Source: Limanda limanda
Taxonomy: Eukaryota > Chordata > Actinopteri > Pleuronectiformes > Pleuronectidae
Direction: 5' to 3'
Assembly (NCBI RefSeq): GCF_963576545.1
Contig: NC_083645.1
Coordinates: forward strand, 4,240,001-4,304,000
DNA length: 64,000 nucleotides
How positions within the stretch are numbered: position 1 is the stretch's first letter; each line of letters starts with the position of its first letter. The position numbers and the translations under genes were made by a program. Positions 38,801 to 50,700 of this stretch are shown in pieces. The notes under the pieces are model-generated. The model was given only the letters and a program-made list of their open reading frames with translations. It made no database searches and was not told where the DNA came from.

Positions 38801-41800
38801 ATGCAGGGAATCCATTCACATTTTCTAATCATGGTGCCACACTGTAAACTGTAGGTTCTAAATGAGGTTAGGGTTACAGGTGACACAATTTGATTAAAAT
38901 TGATTTAAATGCTTGTTAATTTTGTTTTTCTATTTGGAAAAATAAAAGTTTGCAATGACCTGAGGTTGAGTGAGTGAGGAGGGATGTAGAGAGAGAATAG
39001 TCATTGACACGCAGTGTGTGTGTTTGTGTGTGTGAGAGAGATGGATGGGTGAGATTAGCGCCTAACAGGGGATTCTGCTGTCATGCTGATAGACAATAGA
39101 TGCACATATATCACACACACAAGCCAAGATGCATTAACTGAATCGCCCAAAAACCCAAAACACACGCACACACACACCAGTCACTTCTTGATGCATAGAG
39201 GATTTGTTGATGTGCATTATGCCCACAATCACCTTGAGGAACAAAGTGTGTGTGTGGGTTGACACTACCAGCCAGTCACCCTTTTCACCTTCCTCCCAAT
39301 CGAACCATCCATGTATCAATCAATCCCCTTGGCTCTCCCCTGTCCTCCACCTCCTTACCTCTCTCCTATTGTCTCCAGAAACAGGAGGGTTATCTCTTAA
39401 AAATCCAACCTACTGCAGTTAAACTGTGATTTTAGCCAATCAGGTCACCCAGAAGGATTTAGGAGAGGGCAGACGTGACACTACCAAAGGTCAGGTCTAT
39501 TAGTGTGTTGCAAGCATGTCATGTGTGCGTGAACATACAAGGTCACCGTGTCCAACACCAATTCTGGCTTCCCAGCCACTGTCTTCCACTCCCATTTTAG
39601 GTTGAATTTTTAAATATGATATAGAATAAATATGGGCCAGAGTACATTACTGAGCTCCTCACTTCTTACAGACTCAATGTGCTGGTCTTTTAACTGTTCC
39701 AGGGTTGAGATTAAAGACTTACAGTGACCAAGCCTTTGCATAACTTATACAAAGAGGCTTTTTTTAAGCCAAACAATATACTTCTGCATATACTTGCGTA
39801 TGTTTGATTATGTAAATTACAGATTACTACAGGCATTCTCTTCCTTTACAAGTTACAGAGTTTATTTGACAGTGCCTGCTGTCACAAAGAGTCCAGTTGC
39901 TCTCTTTGACCTCAGCCAGAAGAGATTTTCCACTCTGACTTTGATATTGATTCCTAATCTAAAGTTGGTGCCACAACCTCTGTTGATTTTCCATCTATCC
40001 TACTTAAGCCTCTCAAAAAATTAAGATAAATTCTACCCTCTCTTGCTGCTTTGCTTGTCCGTATGTTATGTCGGGCACAAGGATATTGTGATAAAAATGT
40101 TCCAATGTTTCCAGATTTATTTAAATAGATCGAAAGACTACAAGGGAAAATAACCTGCAGATAAATTACAACAAATATGTAAAATAGCTGTAATCTTAGG
40201 TGCAGGTTTTCACCAGAACAAGTGTTAGTGTTTTTAAAAAAATTATTCTAATTCTCAAGTCCAATCAATATTGACTTTGTATTTAGACAAGTAAATGTTG
40301 TAGTTGGTTGTCAGAAAGATGCATCTGTTGATTCCACTGCCCTTGTTCAGTTCCATTCTGTGATCTTTTCGTTCGGGCATGGATATAAAAAAATATATAT
40401 ATATATATTTGAAACTGGTAGCATTGGACGCAAACAAACGCTGTCTATGAACATAAGTATCATCTGATAGACATATCTGACAGAAAAACTCTAAATTTCG
40501 GTCATTGCACTCAAAGAACTGTATTGACTCCACTCTGGATGTGAAGCTCGAGTCGAGATGATTTTGTCAAGCTAGTTCTAAAATCAAGATTGAACTTTTC
40601 TGGTAACCCGTTTTGGTCATAAAAAGCTTTAAAAACTTTTTTTGGATCATGCTTCCCTTTGGTACCTTTTGTTTTTCTATGTAATTAAATTGGCCTATAT
40701 TAAAAGACACTTTTTGTTTTTCATGTGAACCTGGGGAGCATTTACATTTTGCTTAGCAACCTTCCTAACTGAGTGAAATGACCCAGAAGTATTTCAGCGG
40801 CTGCCATAATAAAGGCGGTTTCGAATTCTCTGAAGCATATGTAAAGGAGCTTCAGGGCTTCATAACTTATCTCTTTAAGCATAGGAAACATTGGACCATC
40901 CTTTATGGAAGGAAAGGAGAAAATGCCCACAATTTTTATAGTTGCACCTGGGCCACGTAAATATAAAAAAACACAACAGTTGTTTATTCTCCTGATACGA
41001 TCAACAAGTCATATATTCTGTCACATCTGTCCAGTCAAGAGTCTGAATAAATGAACAAACATACTGAACTTATACTTCACAAAACCATCATGAGAAGGTT
41101 TTTGTTTTCCAGGTATATCCCTCACATTATTTTATTTCAACATTTCAGTCCTGTTGTTTTATTTTAAATTAAATGTTATTTCCTGTGAGTAGGTGATAAT
41201 TAAATGTTTCTTCAGAGGTGAATGCTGTTGATATATTATCAGAGCCCATTTAAAGACTGGAAATAAGAAAGACAAAGGTAGACATTGATAGATTAAAGTA
41301 ACTATGAACATAATTTAACTTGATAGATCATCTTAAAGCTCTTCAAATACAGACTCAAACATAACTTGGCCAAACTGAATAAATAAATCCTAGTTTCACA
41401 GTCCAATTGGTCATTGCACCAACTGAAGGGAATAGTACTATATTTTAAAGGGGCCTGGGCCTGAGATTTGTAATTTGGAAATTTGAATTGATATATTTTT
41501 TAAGATGGGCTGTTTATTTGTATAGCTCATATTCACAAATCAAAATTTGTCTAATAGGGCTTGATGAAATGAAAGTACAGAGTTGTAAATCCACAACAAC
41601 TCTCCCATTGTTGGCAGGTCGAGCTTTTGTTCTGCAAGTGTTTATTCATCGCTGTTTAGAATAAACTTTTGAGACGGGAAGCTTCACAGCCACGAGACAT
41701 GTCCCAACCCTAAACATTACGGTACACAGTAAATCTAAGCAGATAGAGGTGGATCGATAGTACCTCACTTAGGTTGAGCATGATGGCCCACTTTATGACT

Positions 41801-43605
41801 TAAATAGACAAGAAGGAAGGGGGCACTCTATAAAAATCTTGCATAGCTCAGCTGAAACACTGTAAAACTGGTTCTCAACTCTTGTGGATATTTGCAAAAC
41901 TTATTATTTCTCTGTGTACTTTGAATATTCTGTTGTTCTTGCAAGACTCTTGGTTAACTTTTGTGGACATTTTGAATTATTTATTTGGACTTGGAACTTG
42001 TCTTTCAGTTGCTTTGCTTCTTGATTTTCTGTTTTATTTTGAAGCCACTTTGCTTCGTGATTCATGATGTTCGATTATCCCTGCAGCCTCCCTTGTGTAT
42101 ATGGTCTCTATGCTCCCAGTCCTTTGTCTCTTTAGTTCAATTGTGCTTTGTTCCTTGATTTTCACCTGCGTTTGGGTTTGGACTCAACAGCTCTGAGCCT
42201 TAACTTTGGATTAAATATTTGTTGTTACTTTATCTACCTGCTATAAGAACTCAAAGAAAGTAACAGCTCAAAGCAGTTATAATTTAATTAAGAACAATAT
42301 ACTGAGTTGTAGCTGTTTGTTCAAGTACGTTAAAAAACTGTATGGCCCCTTCTTGATTTTGTCTATTTTGTGAATTTGCCACACTTACATGTTTCAGATC
42401 ATCAAAGTAATTGACATATTAATATTAATCAAACTATATCCATGGTGGACATTTCCATTCAATATGAAGGCCAAATAGGATGTTTGAGATGTTACGGTGA
42501 AAACATATACGGCAGGCACTGCTGAAGGGAATCCTCTATCTCCACAGTAAGATCTAATGTTAGACTCTTCCAACAATGACAATGTTCTTCTTAAAACACA
42601 TGTGCATTTACATTAAGTAGTTTCATTCATCAACCTCTGGGTTATTGGCCCAGTATTCCTCCACAGCACCACATAGAACTCAGGTAAATAGGGTTCCTTT
42701 CATAGAGGGTTGGTTTAAAGCTCAATGAGTAAACTGCCACGAGTCAAGTTTTGGTCAAGTGAGGCTTTACAAATAAGAACCTGCCTAGAAACTGTTTTCT
42801 TAGATTAAACTGATGAAAACTTTGATGACTTGTGTTGTACTTTACATGTATTTCTCCTGTGGCAAAGCATTTCCTCTCTGGGATAAATAAAGGAACTATT
42901 TACTCTTTAATACACAGCATTCCAGTATTAAATGAAATCCTTGACTCAGCAAGTCTTATACTCTCCTCTACTACAAGGCAGCCTAACATTTAAAGTTTGT
43001 GTTTATCAGGGCACTTAAAGGTTTGTGTTGGCTTTCATGTGGCTTTTAATTCATTTAATCAATTTAATGAATCGTAACTACATGAGGATCAAGGCAATTG
43101 ATTATCTTGTGCTAACTTCCAGTTGCATCAGATGTTAGCTCGGAGAAAAGGATGGCCTCCATGTGACTGGTTCCCGGAGGACAAATACGATTGCTTTCAC
43201 ATGAATCCCTGCGAATGAATCGTTGTGGTTTTTGCCTCTGGTCTTCCTCTCTCAGTGAGTGAATGTAACCCAGAGCTCAAGTGAACAGTGAAATGTCCTG
43301 GGGCATTGTTTATAACCGTTGCATATCCACAAAATGGGGCCTGAAAGATGCGAGCGCCACTTCTGCAATAAACGTTGAGCTCTAAGAAACAAACTTGTAC
43401 GCTAACTCTGACCCATGTGCACAAACGGGAAAATGCCGATGCAGACATGAGATTCACTTCATCATTAACATTTAAACCAACAGTTTTATTTGTGCTCACG
43501 CAACAAAGCTGATCCATAAGAACCATGAATTGAAAAAGATATATTAGAACTTACAGCAAATTACATTCAGATTCAATTAAACAGCAGAGTTGCAGAGCCG
43601 ATTCA
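35832..43605. other. Non-coding stretch with SINE/LINE-tail-like scraps
   Basis: No gene is visible. Likely repeat fragments lie at about 37888-38230 (starts near TTTATATAGCGCCTTTTAAG), 41505-41720 (TTTATTTGTATAGCTCATAT) and 42870-42905 (TCTCTGGGATAAATAAAGGA, like a LINE tail). All are assigned by pattern memory only. The frame at 40778-40960 has no recognisable domain. Confidence 0.45.
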
Positions 43606-43625
43606 TTAACCCTGTAGCACCCCTT

Positions 43626-43641
43626 GTTGTAAAATTACAAC
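43626..43641. promoter_or_regulatory. Left subterminal palindrome of the piggyBac element
   Basis: GTTGTAAAATTACAAC is a near-perfect palindrome 16 bases inside the left end. A matching site lies near the right end. Paired subterminal sites are commonly needed for transposase binding in this superfamily, so this is a likely binding site (inference). Confidence 0.55.
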
Positions 43642-44334
43642 GTTACCTTTAACCATCCTAAAAAACAATCTGGCTTTTTTTTTCTTGTTTTTTTACCACA
43701 TTTACATAGTCATTGGGTCCTATTGTTCAGTCTCACAATGTTATTGGATCGTACATTTGTTTATAAGTCACGCCTTCTGGCCATGAACTCACACAACCTC
43801 TCAAGGTTTCCTTCGAACAACATCTATTGGTTTCATTGGACTGGATTCATCAGATGCATGTAAGTAAAATGTCTTTTATATTTTTTTTGGTTGTTATTAT
43901 AATGTCTAGAGCATGTACATATGTAGTTAGTGTGGAATAGATGCATCAAATTTCTTTTAGAGCTTATTATATAATTGTTGCAATTATACAACACTGGGTG
44001 AATGTGGTAGTCAAAATAGCTGGCTTGTTGCAGTGGGCTCAAACAGGTTGTGTTCCCTCCACTACACCACTGCCTGAAACAGAGTATTTTCTTTATACAT
44101 GGATAGTATACATTCTACCCTTGTGTTGTGTTCTGGTCAATGGTCATTTGACTGATTTAAAAGTTTTATCTCTAAAAAATGTAGTTAATTTGATCAGCCT
44201 GACCTAAAATTCCATGACTTTGTCCATGGAACAATTCAGTTCTGGGGACAGGAATGTTCCTGAATGTGGGGTGTGGATGTAAGTGGGGGGATGCATGTTT
44301 TCCTTTTAGTATGATAATTAGAGCCATTAAACCA

Positions 44335-44392
44335 TTTACATTTACATTTAGGGAATTTAGCAGACCCTTTTGTCCAAAGCGACTTACCAGGC
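44335..44392. repeat. Common dispersed-repeat fragment in the piggyBac 5' region
   Basis: GGAATTTAGCAGACCCTTTT then GTCCAAAGCGACTTACCAG matches a segment I recognise by pattern as widespread in fish genomes (ATTTAGCAGACGCTTTTATCC...). It lies between the left terminal repeat and the transposase gene, so it is either an older insertion carried by the element or part of its 5' untranslated region. Confidence 0.5.
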
Positions 44393-44525
44393 AGACAGTA
44401 TTGTCTGCATGGAAAACATTTCTACCCTGAGCACTTGGTCCACCACCCTATCTATTCCTTCAGGTTATGTACTACAATATATAAAACATATATTCATGTT
44501 AATTAATTGATATTTTATTTTCAGA

Positions 44526-46328
44526 ATGCCACCAGCAAGGAGAGAGCCGCGATACACAGTGCAGGATGTTATTGACCTGGTCCAAAATGGAGAGAGTGAG
44601 GTTGAGATTGAAATCAGTGACACAGATGAGAGTGATGAAGACTCCGATGAAGATGTCTGTAAAGAAGTGGACAAAGAAAACCAACCACCCATGGTCTGTC
44701 CAGCTGATAATTACGTGGACATCAAGCTAAAAACAAGGAAACACACCATGCCCCGTGACAGGTATCGCTGGCTGAAAAAAGATTTCATCAGTCCCAACAC
44801 AGATTTTTCTGGTCTGGATATCACAGCAGATGACATTTCCCTCCACACACCATTGGAATACTTCCAGAAGTTTGTGTCCGAAGACATGATTGAGGCTCTG
44901 ACACAAAACACGAATGAGTACAGCTTTCAGGTGCATGGAACATCTGTAAACACCACTGCAAAGGAAATTGAAAAAATGCTTGGCATGTACTTGAAGATGG
45001 GCCTGGTACAAATGGCTGGAACCCGTATGTATTGGGAGACAGAGACGCGGTACTCCCCTGTTGCTGATGTGATGCCACGCAACAGATTCCAATCCCTGTT
45101 GACGTCATTACATTTTGTAAACAACATGACAGTATCTGAGACGGAAAAGAAAGACAAACTATGGAAACTCAGACTGTGGCTTGATTCATTCAGAGAGAAA
45201 TGCCTGCAGGTGGTACCAGAAGAGCACAACTCTGTGGATGAGATGATGATTCCTTTCAAGGGGAAATTCAGCAGCATCAAGCAATATATGCGAGGCAAGC
45301 CAAACCCATGGGGATTCAAAGTGTGGGTGAGAACTGGAATCTCTGGCATGATGTGTGACTTCGATGTCTACCAAGGCAGTGTCAACGGAATACGAGCCAA
45401 ATCTGAACTTGGATTGTCAGGTGAGGTTGTGATGAAACTTGCTTCCACACTTCCAGAAGGTCAGAACTACAAACTGTATGCAGACAACTACTTCACCTGT
45501 GTTCCATTATTAGTGAAGCTCCTTGATCGGGGAATTCATTACGTGGGAACAGCCAGGCAGGTGCGCCTACCCAACTGTAACCTTGAAGACGAGAAGAGCT
45601 TGAAGAAAAAGGGGAGAGGAATCTATGACGTCAGAGTGGAGGGGAATCACAACATCTGTGCTGTCAAATGGTATGACAGCAGGGCCGTCACACTTGTGTC
45701 ATCCTTTGCTGGACCTGAACCTGTGCAGAAGATTCAACGCTGGGACAAAGCCAACAAAACCTTCATTGAAGTTGAGAGGCCTTACATTGTTGGTGCCTAC
45801 AACAAGTACATGGGAGGTGTGGATTTGTTGGACTCATTTACAGCCAAATATAAGTTCCCCATCAAATCCCGTCGCTGGTACATGTACATCTTCTGGCACA
45901 CCATCATCCTCGCTGTGATCAATGCCTGGCTGCTCTACAAGCGGGACTGTAAAGCGCTCAAGGTGTCTAGCAAAGAGACAATGAACAGGAGACAGTTTCA
46001 GGCACAGCTAGCATCCTCTCTTATCCTGGTAAACGCAACACTTCAAACTCCAAAGAGAGGACGGCCATCTTCAGGCAAAGGGAGCCCAGCAACACAGTCA
46101 GTGACATCAGGAAGCCCTCTGAATGCTGAGAAGAGGCCATCCAAGAGATGTGCAAACCTCCCATTGGATGTACGCAAGGACCTAGTTGGTCATTTCCCAA
46201 GGAAGACAGGGAGAGGACGCTGCAGACAGTGCAATAAAGGATACACCAACACGCAATGCAGAAAGTGTGATGTTCGCCTTTGCTTTTTAGACAACAGGGA
46301 CTGTTTTTGGGACTTTCACCACCAATGA
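44526..46328 (+). CDS. piggyBac-family transposase, 600 aa, intact
   Basis: The enzyme cuts the element out at TTAA and reinserts it. The N-terminus (about 20-50) is acidic and probably disordered. The DDE_Tnp_1_7-type catalytic region spans roughly residues 100-470. The catalytic aspartates match the piggyBac pattern: D238 in NSVDEMMIPFKG, D320 in YADNYFTC, D433 in GGVDLLDSF, with D436 as the extra conserved one. After a Lys/Arg-rich linker (about 515-550) comes a cysteine-rich finger: C566, C569, C578, C581, C586, C593 and H598/H599, the family's C-terminal zinc-binding domain for end recognition. The length is as expected for the family. ATG 44526 is chosen because it follows a pyrimidine-rich TTTTATTTTCAG, which looks like a splice acceptor, so a 5' untranslated exon may exist upstream. 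It is more likely an active-type transposon gene than a domesticated host gene, because its terminal repeats are intact. Confidence 0.95.
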   Translation: MPPARREPRYTVQDVIDLVQNGESEVEIEISDTDESDEDSDEDVCKEVDKENQPPMVCPADNYVDIKLKTRKHTMPRDRYRWLKKDFISPNTDFSGLDITADDISLHTPLEYFQKFVSEDMIEALTQNTNEYSFQVHGTSVNTTAKEIEKMLGMYLKMGLVQMAGTRMYWETETRYSPVADVMPRNRFQSLLTSLHFVNNMTVSETEKKDKLWKLRLWLDSFREKCLQVVPEEHNSVDEMMIPFKGKFSSIKQYMRGKPNPWGFKVWVRTGISGMMCDFDVYQGSVNGIRAKSELGLSGEVVMKLASTLPEGQNYKLYADNYFTCVPLLVKLLDRGIHYVGTARQVRLPNCNLEDEKSLKKKGRGIYDVRVEGNHNICAVKWYDSRAVTLVSSFAGPEPVQKIQRWDKANKTFIEVERPYIVGAYNKYMGGVDLLDSFTAKYKFPIKSRRWYMYIFWHTIILAVINAWLLYKRDCKALKVSSKETMNRRQFQAQLASSLILVNATLQTPKRGRPSSGKGSPATQSVTSGSPLNAEKRPSKRCANLPLDVRKDLVGHFPRKTGRGRCRQCNKGYTNTQCRKCDVRLCFLDNRDCFWDFHHQ

Positions 46329-46585
46329 AGTCTTCATGACCAATGTCATAAAAAGAAAAAAAGAGGGAAAAAACGCGCTTTTTAAGAGTTTTATCTTGTT
46401 TAATATTTTTAATAATTTTAAGAATGACTTCATAAAAATATGACTAATGTGTGATTATTATTAATGTTGTATACCGTTATGGGGCTAAGTAAGCAATCAA
46501 CCCTGCAAATGAACCCTTAGTTGTTCTGAATTGTTCACACAACGTGAGTACAAATACAGAAATCCTGCTCCCAACTAAGCCCAAT

Positions 46586-46601
46586 GTTGCAATATTACAA
46601 C
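46586..46601. promoter_or_regulatory. Right subterminal palindrome of the piggyBac element
   Basis: GTTGCAATATTACAAC, about 135 bases inside the right end, mirrors the left site (14 of 16 positions match). The unequal distance from the two ends resembles the asymmetric end structure known for piggyBac. A role in transposase binding is inferred. Confidence 0.5.
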
Positions 46602-46841
46602 ATTTCTCTAAAAACGTACATAAACACTTTTTTTTTAAAAAAACTTTCATTTCTGCATCAAAGGCCTCATACAACATGATCTGAAAGGTCAAATAATTTT
46701 TTTTTTAGGTTTTTCTATATTTGGGTCTTACAGGGTTAATAGTTTGTAATATCTTCTAACACTGTGCCCGTCTCATCAAGAACGACTTTAGTTGTGTGTG
46801 TTTTGTGTCTGTGCACAGAGTGAACATGACTGTGCCATCAG

Positions 46842-47733
46842 CAGTGTTGGGAGTAACGGCGTTTAAGTATAACGGCGTTACTAACGGAGTTCTTTTTCAG
46901 TAACGGAGTAATCTAATTAATTACTTTTGTCATCGTTACAACGCCGTTATCGTTATTGATAATGTAAAGTGGCGCGTTACTACAATTTGGTTGAATGAAG
47001 CGGTCAGTCGGCGATCTCAACCGGCAGCGACTCCGCAGTCCCCGACGCTGTTTGCCGGCTTCCTCCGCACTTCCGCTTTCTCCTGTCCCTTGCGACTCCT
47101 TCTCCACCAATGAATAGGCTTGACGTCGCTCGCTACGTCATCATCCGGCGACGGCTGTCAAACAACACTCTGGTGGGGGGGGGGGGGGTCTCTCGATCCG
47201 TTACAATATTACACCCCAGCTGCGTGGAGAGAGCTGTCTCACTGCACGCTCTGACTACAGCTCAAGACAGCGACAATGGCGACGAGCCAGGGAAATTCAA
47301 AAGTAGCGTTCAATAACTGGAAGTACCGGCACTACTTCTCACACTACTTAATGGCCAGATTTTCCTTTGTTTCTTTTTACCCAAGTTTACATTTGCACTT
47401 GAATTTTATTTTCAATATTTATTTTTATATGTTTTAATTCTATGCATCATATGGCAGGCTGCAATCTATTGAGTTCAAATAAATACCAAATGTTCTAAAA
47501 TACTGTATATAGTGTTTTTATTCTTCAATCAGTTAATATAAACATCTTTGACGTTAAAGATGTTACAGAACGTAACAGCGTTATAAAACATGAAAAATAA
47601 CGCCACAGTTACTTTGCTGAGTAACTAATTACTCTAACGATGTGGTAACTGAGTTACTAACTCAATTACTTTTTGGGAGAAGTAATTTGTAACTGTAACT
47701 AATTACTTTTTAGAAGTAACTTGACCAACACTG
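46842..47733. mobile_element. Short hAT element with 8-bp target duplication
   Basis: The ends read CAGTGTTGGGAGTAACGGCG (46842) and ...CCAACACTG (47733). The 8-bp duplication GCCATCAG (46834-46841 and 47734-47741) is perfect. It shares terminal bases and GTAAC/GTTAC-rich subterminal regions with the H3-bearing element at 29081. It is 892 bp long and contains only a possible start of a transposase gene. Confidence 0.93.
47276..47450 (+). pseudogene. Possible hAT transposase start, remnant
   Basis: From ATG 47276 the frame starts MATSQGNSKVAFNNWKYRHY and then FSHYLMA before drifting into low-complexity Phe/Leu residues encoded by AT-rich end sequence. A short polar leader followed by an FxxWKYxxYF type segment is compatible with the beginning of a hAT transposase before its BED finger, but no zinc ligands or catalytic residues remain. 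This is inferred from its position in a hAT element and a weak motif. Confidence 0.4.
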
Positions 47734-47741
47734 GCCATCAG

Positions 47742-50700
47742 GCGCACTGGAGGTCACTTACAAATTGTTTTTTTTTAACATTCACTTTCAAACTTCCATT
47801 TCCAAATAATATCCCAGATTGGAAGTTACGATCCACCAATGTGTGAAGTAATTGGTCAGACTGCTCTAAACATGTAAATTGTCATGCTTAATGCTGCATG
47901 ATTGATGCACAGGAGTGTGTGAATGGAAGGATTCGTGGGGAAACAATTGTTAACTAATGTTTTGGTAATTGCAGATAATTTTTACAAATCAAAACCTATA
48001 AAAGCTCAAGTAAGCCCCAGAGGACACCCACTAGTTTTGCCCTGACATGAATCTGACAGTCGAACAGATGGCTAATAAATGGAAATAGAACCATCTGGAC
48101 CCATAGCTCCGGAGACAACGAGGTCTTAATATGGCATTGAAGACTACTCAGCCATGCTACCCCACCTTCTCACCTCTTCTGCAATTTGGCAACGTGTCTT
48201 TGTCAAACCTCTAGTAAAAAGTAAACTGTTGAAACAGGCCCATTCCTCCACAGAGACTGCAAGGGTTAGGGTCATAGAGAGGGCTTAGTTCCTCCCGGCT
48301 TGGAGTTGTGCTGAGCTTTACAAAAAGACACGTTGTTTTATAAAAGCTCATCTCTTGAACACCAAAAGATTTGCTTCCAGATACTAAAACAGGATTTTAA
48401 CTGCTGTATGTTGTGCTGAATGAAACTAGATTAAACTAGAGTTACATTCCATGTCTGCAAAAAAGTCGCATTCAGTATATTGCAGACCATGTGAGCTGAA
48501 ATGCAGCTTTCTCCGTCTATTCTCTGAGTTATGTATGAAATGTCAAAAGCTCAGCAGTAATTCAACATCTCCTGCACACAGCAGTGTCTGAATATAAGCA
48601 CACAAGTGTCACAGATACATATTTTTGTTTTTGTCCTCGAGCAGGTCATGGAGACTTTCATTTACATCTGGGTATTTTTTGCTCCAGCTCTCCTTCCCTG
48701 TTTTCTTTCCTTGTCTGTATTTCTTCGTCCTTCCATGCCCCCGAAAGGTTCAGCTATCTGTTTATGTTCTCCCTTCTGTCTTCACATCACCTTCATCCTC
48801 CCTCTATTCGTCTCCGCCTTGGCTTCACCTCTGTGTGGACCTCCATATTTCTCTGCCTCCTACTTCCTTTTACTTGCTCCAGTATACTGTATATATTTCT
48901 CAGACAGTTCATGGAAATGAGCTGTCAGCATCTGTCAGACCCTCCCAGCGGTGTGGAAGGAGACCTGCTTCTCTTTCTCTCTCTGTCTCTGCTTTTGTCT
49001 TCCTGTCCGTGTGGTGGCAGGAAGTGTTCCTTCCATTATTAATTTCTATGTGGTGCTCCGGGGGACTTCAAGATGCTAATACCACAACAAACATGTCCAC
49101 AAATCCATGTGTAGAAACTCTTAGACATGCCTCTGCCTCTGCATGTTAAGGATAAAACTTAATAATTTGGTGCTTTAGAGATAACCACAAATCCTCAACC
49201 TGGTTGTCCTGCTCTTTGTTCACCTGCTGCTGTATGTGGAAGAAGTGGGGTGAATAAATCTCCCTCTATAAATATACAGGTTGGCAGATAAATAGAGGCA
49301 GACAGATAAGACATCCATCTTACTTTCCGTGGATGTTTCCCTGTCTTGTTGCGACAAATAGAAAACTTTTGCAGACTGCAGTGCAGAAAATATTTTTGTG
49401 GGGTTTGATGCGCTGGTGCCTTTTCATTTTGGACTTAGACGGATTTGTAGTGACAGTGAGTTGTTTACGTTTATTTGTTTTTTATTCATGCAGGTGAAAG
49501 TGGACACAGCACTACTATTGTAAAAGTTAGAAGTATGCATACAATATAAATCAGTGAATACATTTATTTTAGTGCATCAATAAGCAGTCATCCCATAATA
49601 GCAAGATTATACAGCCAACTCTTATCATTCAAGAGAATCAATGAGCAGATCCACTCGCGAAGGACAAATCTTTAGTCAAATTTGATGAACCCCAACAGGT
49701 GCATTGGTGCTAAACCAACAGCAAACCATCTTAACAGCTGCAATATGGCATTGTTCACAGCCCATAAGTGTAGTTAGAGGCGTTAAATGGAACATGGGAT
49801 GGAAGCTTAAAGCTTTGCTTCAGGATGTAATTGTGTGCCTGCAGTGAGTGAAATGTGAGCTCCGACAGGGCTACACAACATTTTCACGCTTCCTGTTTCA
49901 GTGCCTAGTTTATCGCTATTTAACTATCATTTACACTGTTTACCGAGGGTGCACACTCGTCAGCTCCGCATTTGGTTACACACACATGCACACACACACG
50001 CTGACTTGGGGACGCTGCTCGTTTAGCCCAGTGGGAGGGGCTGAATGTATAAAAGGGCAGCTTCAAGCCCTTGCAAGGACTCTGATTGTGGTTACAGACG
50101 AGGTAACATCAGAGCTAATGGTAGAGTTAGGGCAGAACTTTTCCTGTCGTTTTTTTGATTTAAAATTATTATAATATATATATTATAATATATAATATGC
50201 CCACCAGCACCTTGGGAGTCGGCTGTAAATAAATTGAAAACACCACCCTTTTTCGACTACACCTGTGTTTACACTTTTTTGAGGAGTTTTGAGAGAAACT
50301 CCGCCACAGTTATTCATTTGTTAAGACAAAATATGTCAGAGGCTAGCTGTGAAGTTCTGAGGTTGACTCAGTAACCGTTAGCTCAATCTCAAAAGCAATT
50401 ATTTATTTTGTTTTCTCACTGCACCTTTTTTTTAAATTTATCCTACTCATGCTTTTGGTCTAATACCATCTAACACTTTCATGATTTCATTCAAATATAG
50501 GGTTTGTGAAGGAGGAAAGCTCTCTGGGCACAAGGAGGTTGTTGATAGTCAGTCAGCAAACGCGATCATCAGCTCATTTAGCCTGCCTCTGTTGCGAAGA
50601 GATAAATTAATTCACACAGTATATTCTCAAGATGAAGTTTGACATGTCTTCTGTTTCATAACCGTCTGCAAACCACCGTCTCTTGTGGAGCAGTTAATTC

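Larger units (their letters stand above)
43606..46739 (+). mobile_element. Apparently complete piggyBac element
   Basis: The element proper is 43610-46735 (3126 bp), flanked by the TTAA target duplication (43606-43609 and 46736-46739). The terminal repeats begin CCCTGTA on both sides: left CCCTGTAGCACCCC, right, on the opposite strand, CCCTGTAAGACCC. Inside each end lies a 16-bp palindrome-like site (43626-43641 and 46586-46601). The single long frame 44526-46328 encodes a full transposase with all catalytic aspartates. Ends, duplication and gene are all present, so this copy is probably recent and may be competent. Confidence 0.95.

Noticed and set aside
40742..40960. Open frames on both strands near 40.8 kb
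   Set aside because: No motif or splice context could be recognised. Length is within chance for this composition.
44465..45374. Minus-strand open frames opposite the piggyBac gene
   Set aside because: They are shadows of the transposase coding sequence.
48584..49149. Three overlapping plus-strand frames, up to 174 codons
   Set aside because: Open only because the DNA is CT-rich (Ser/Phe/Leu runs in all frames). No domain is visible.
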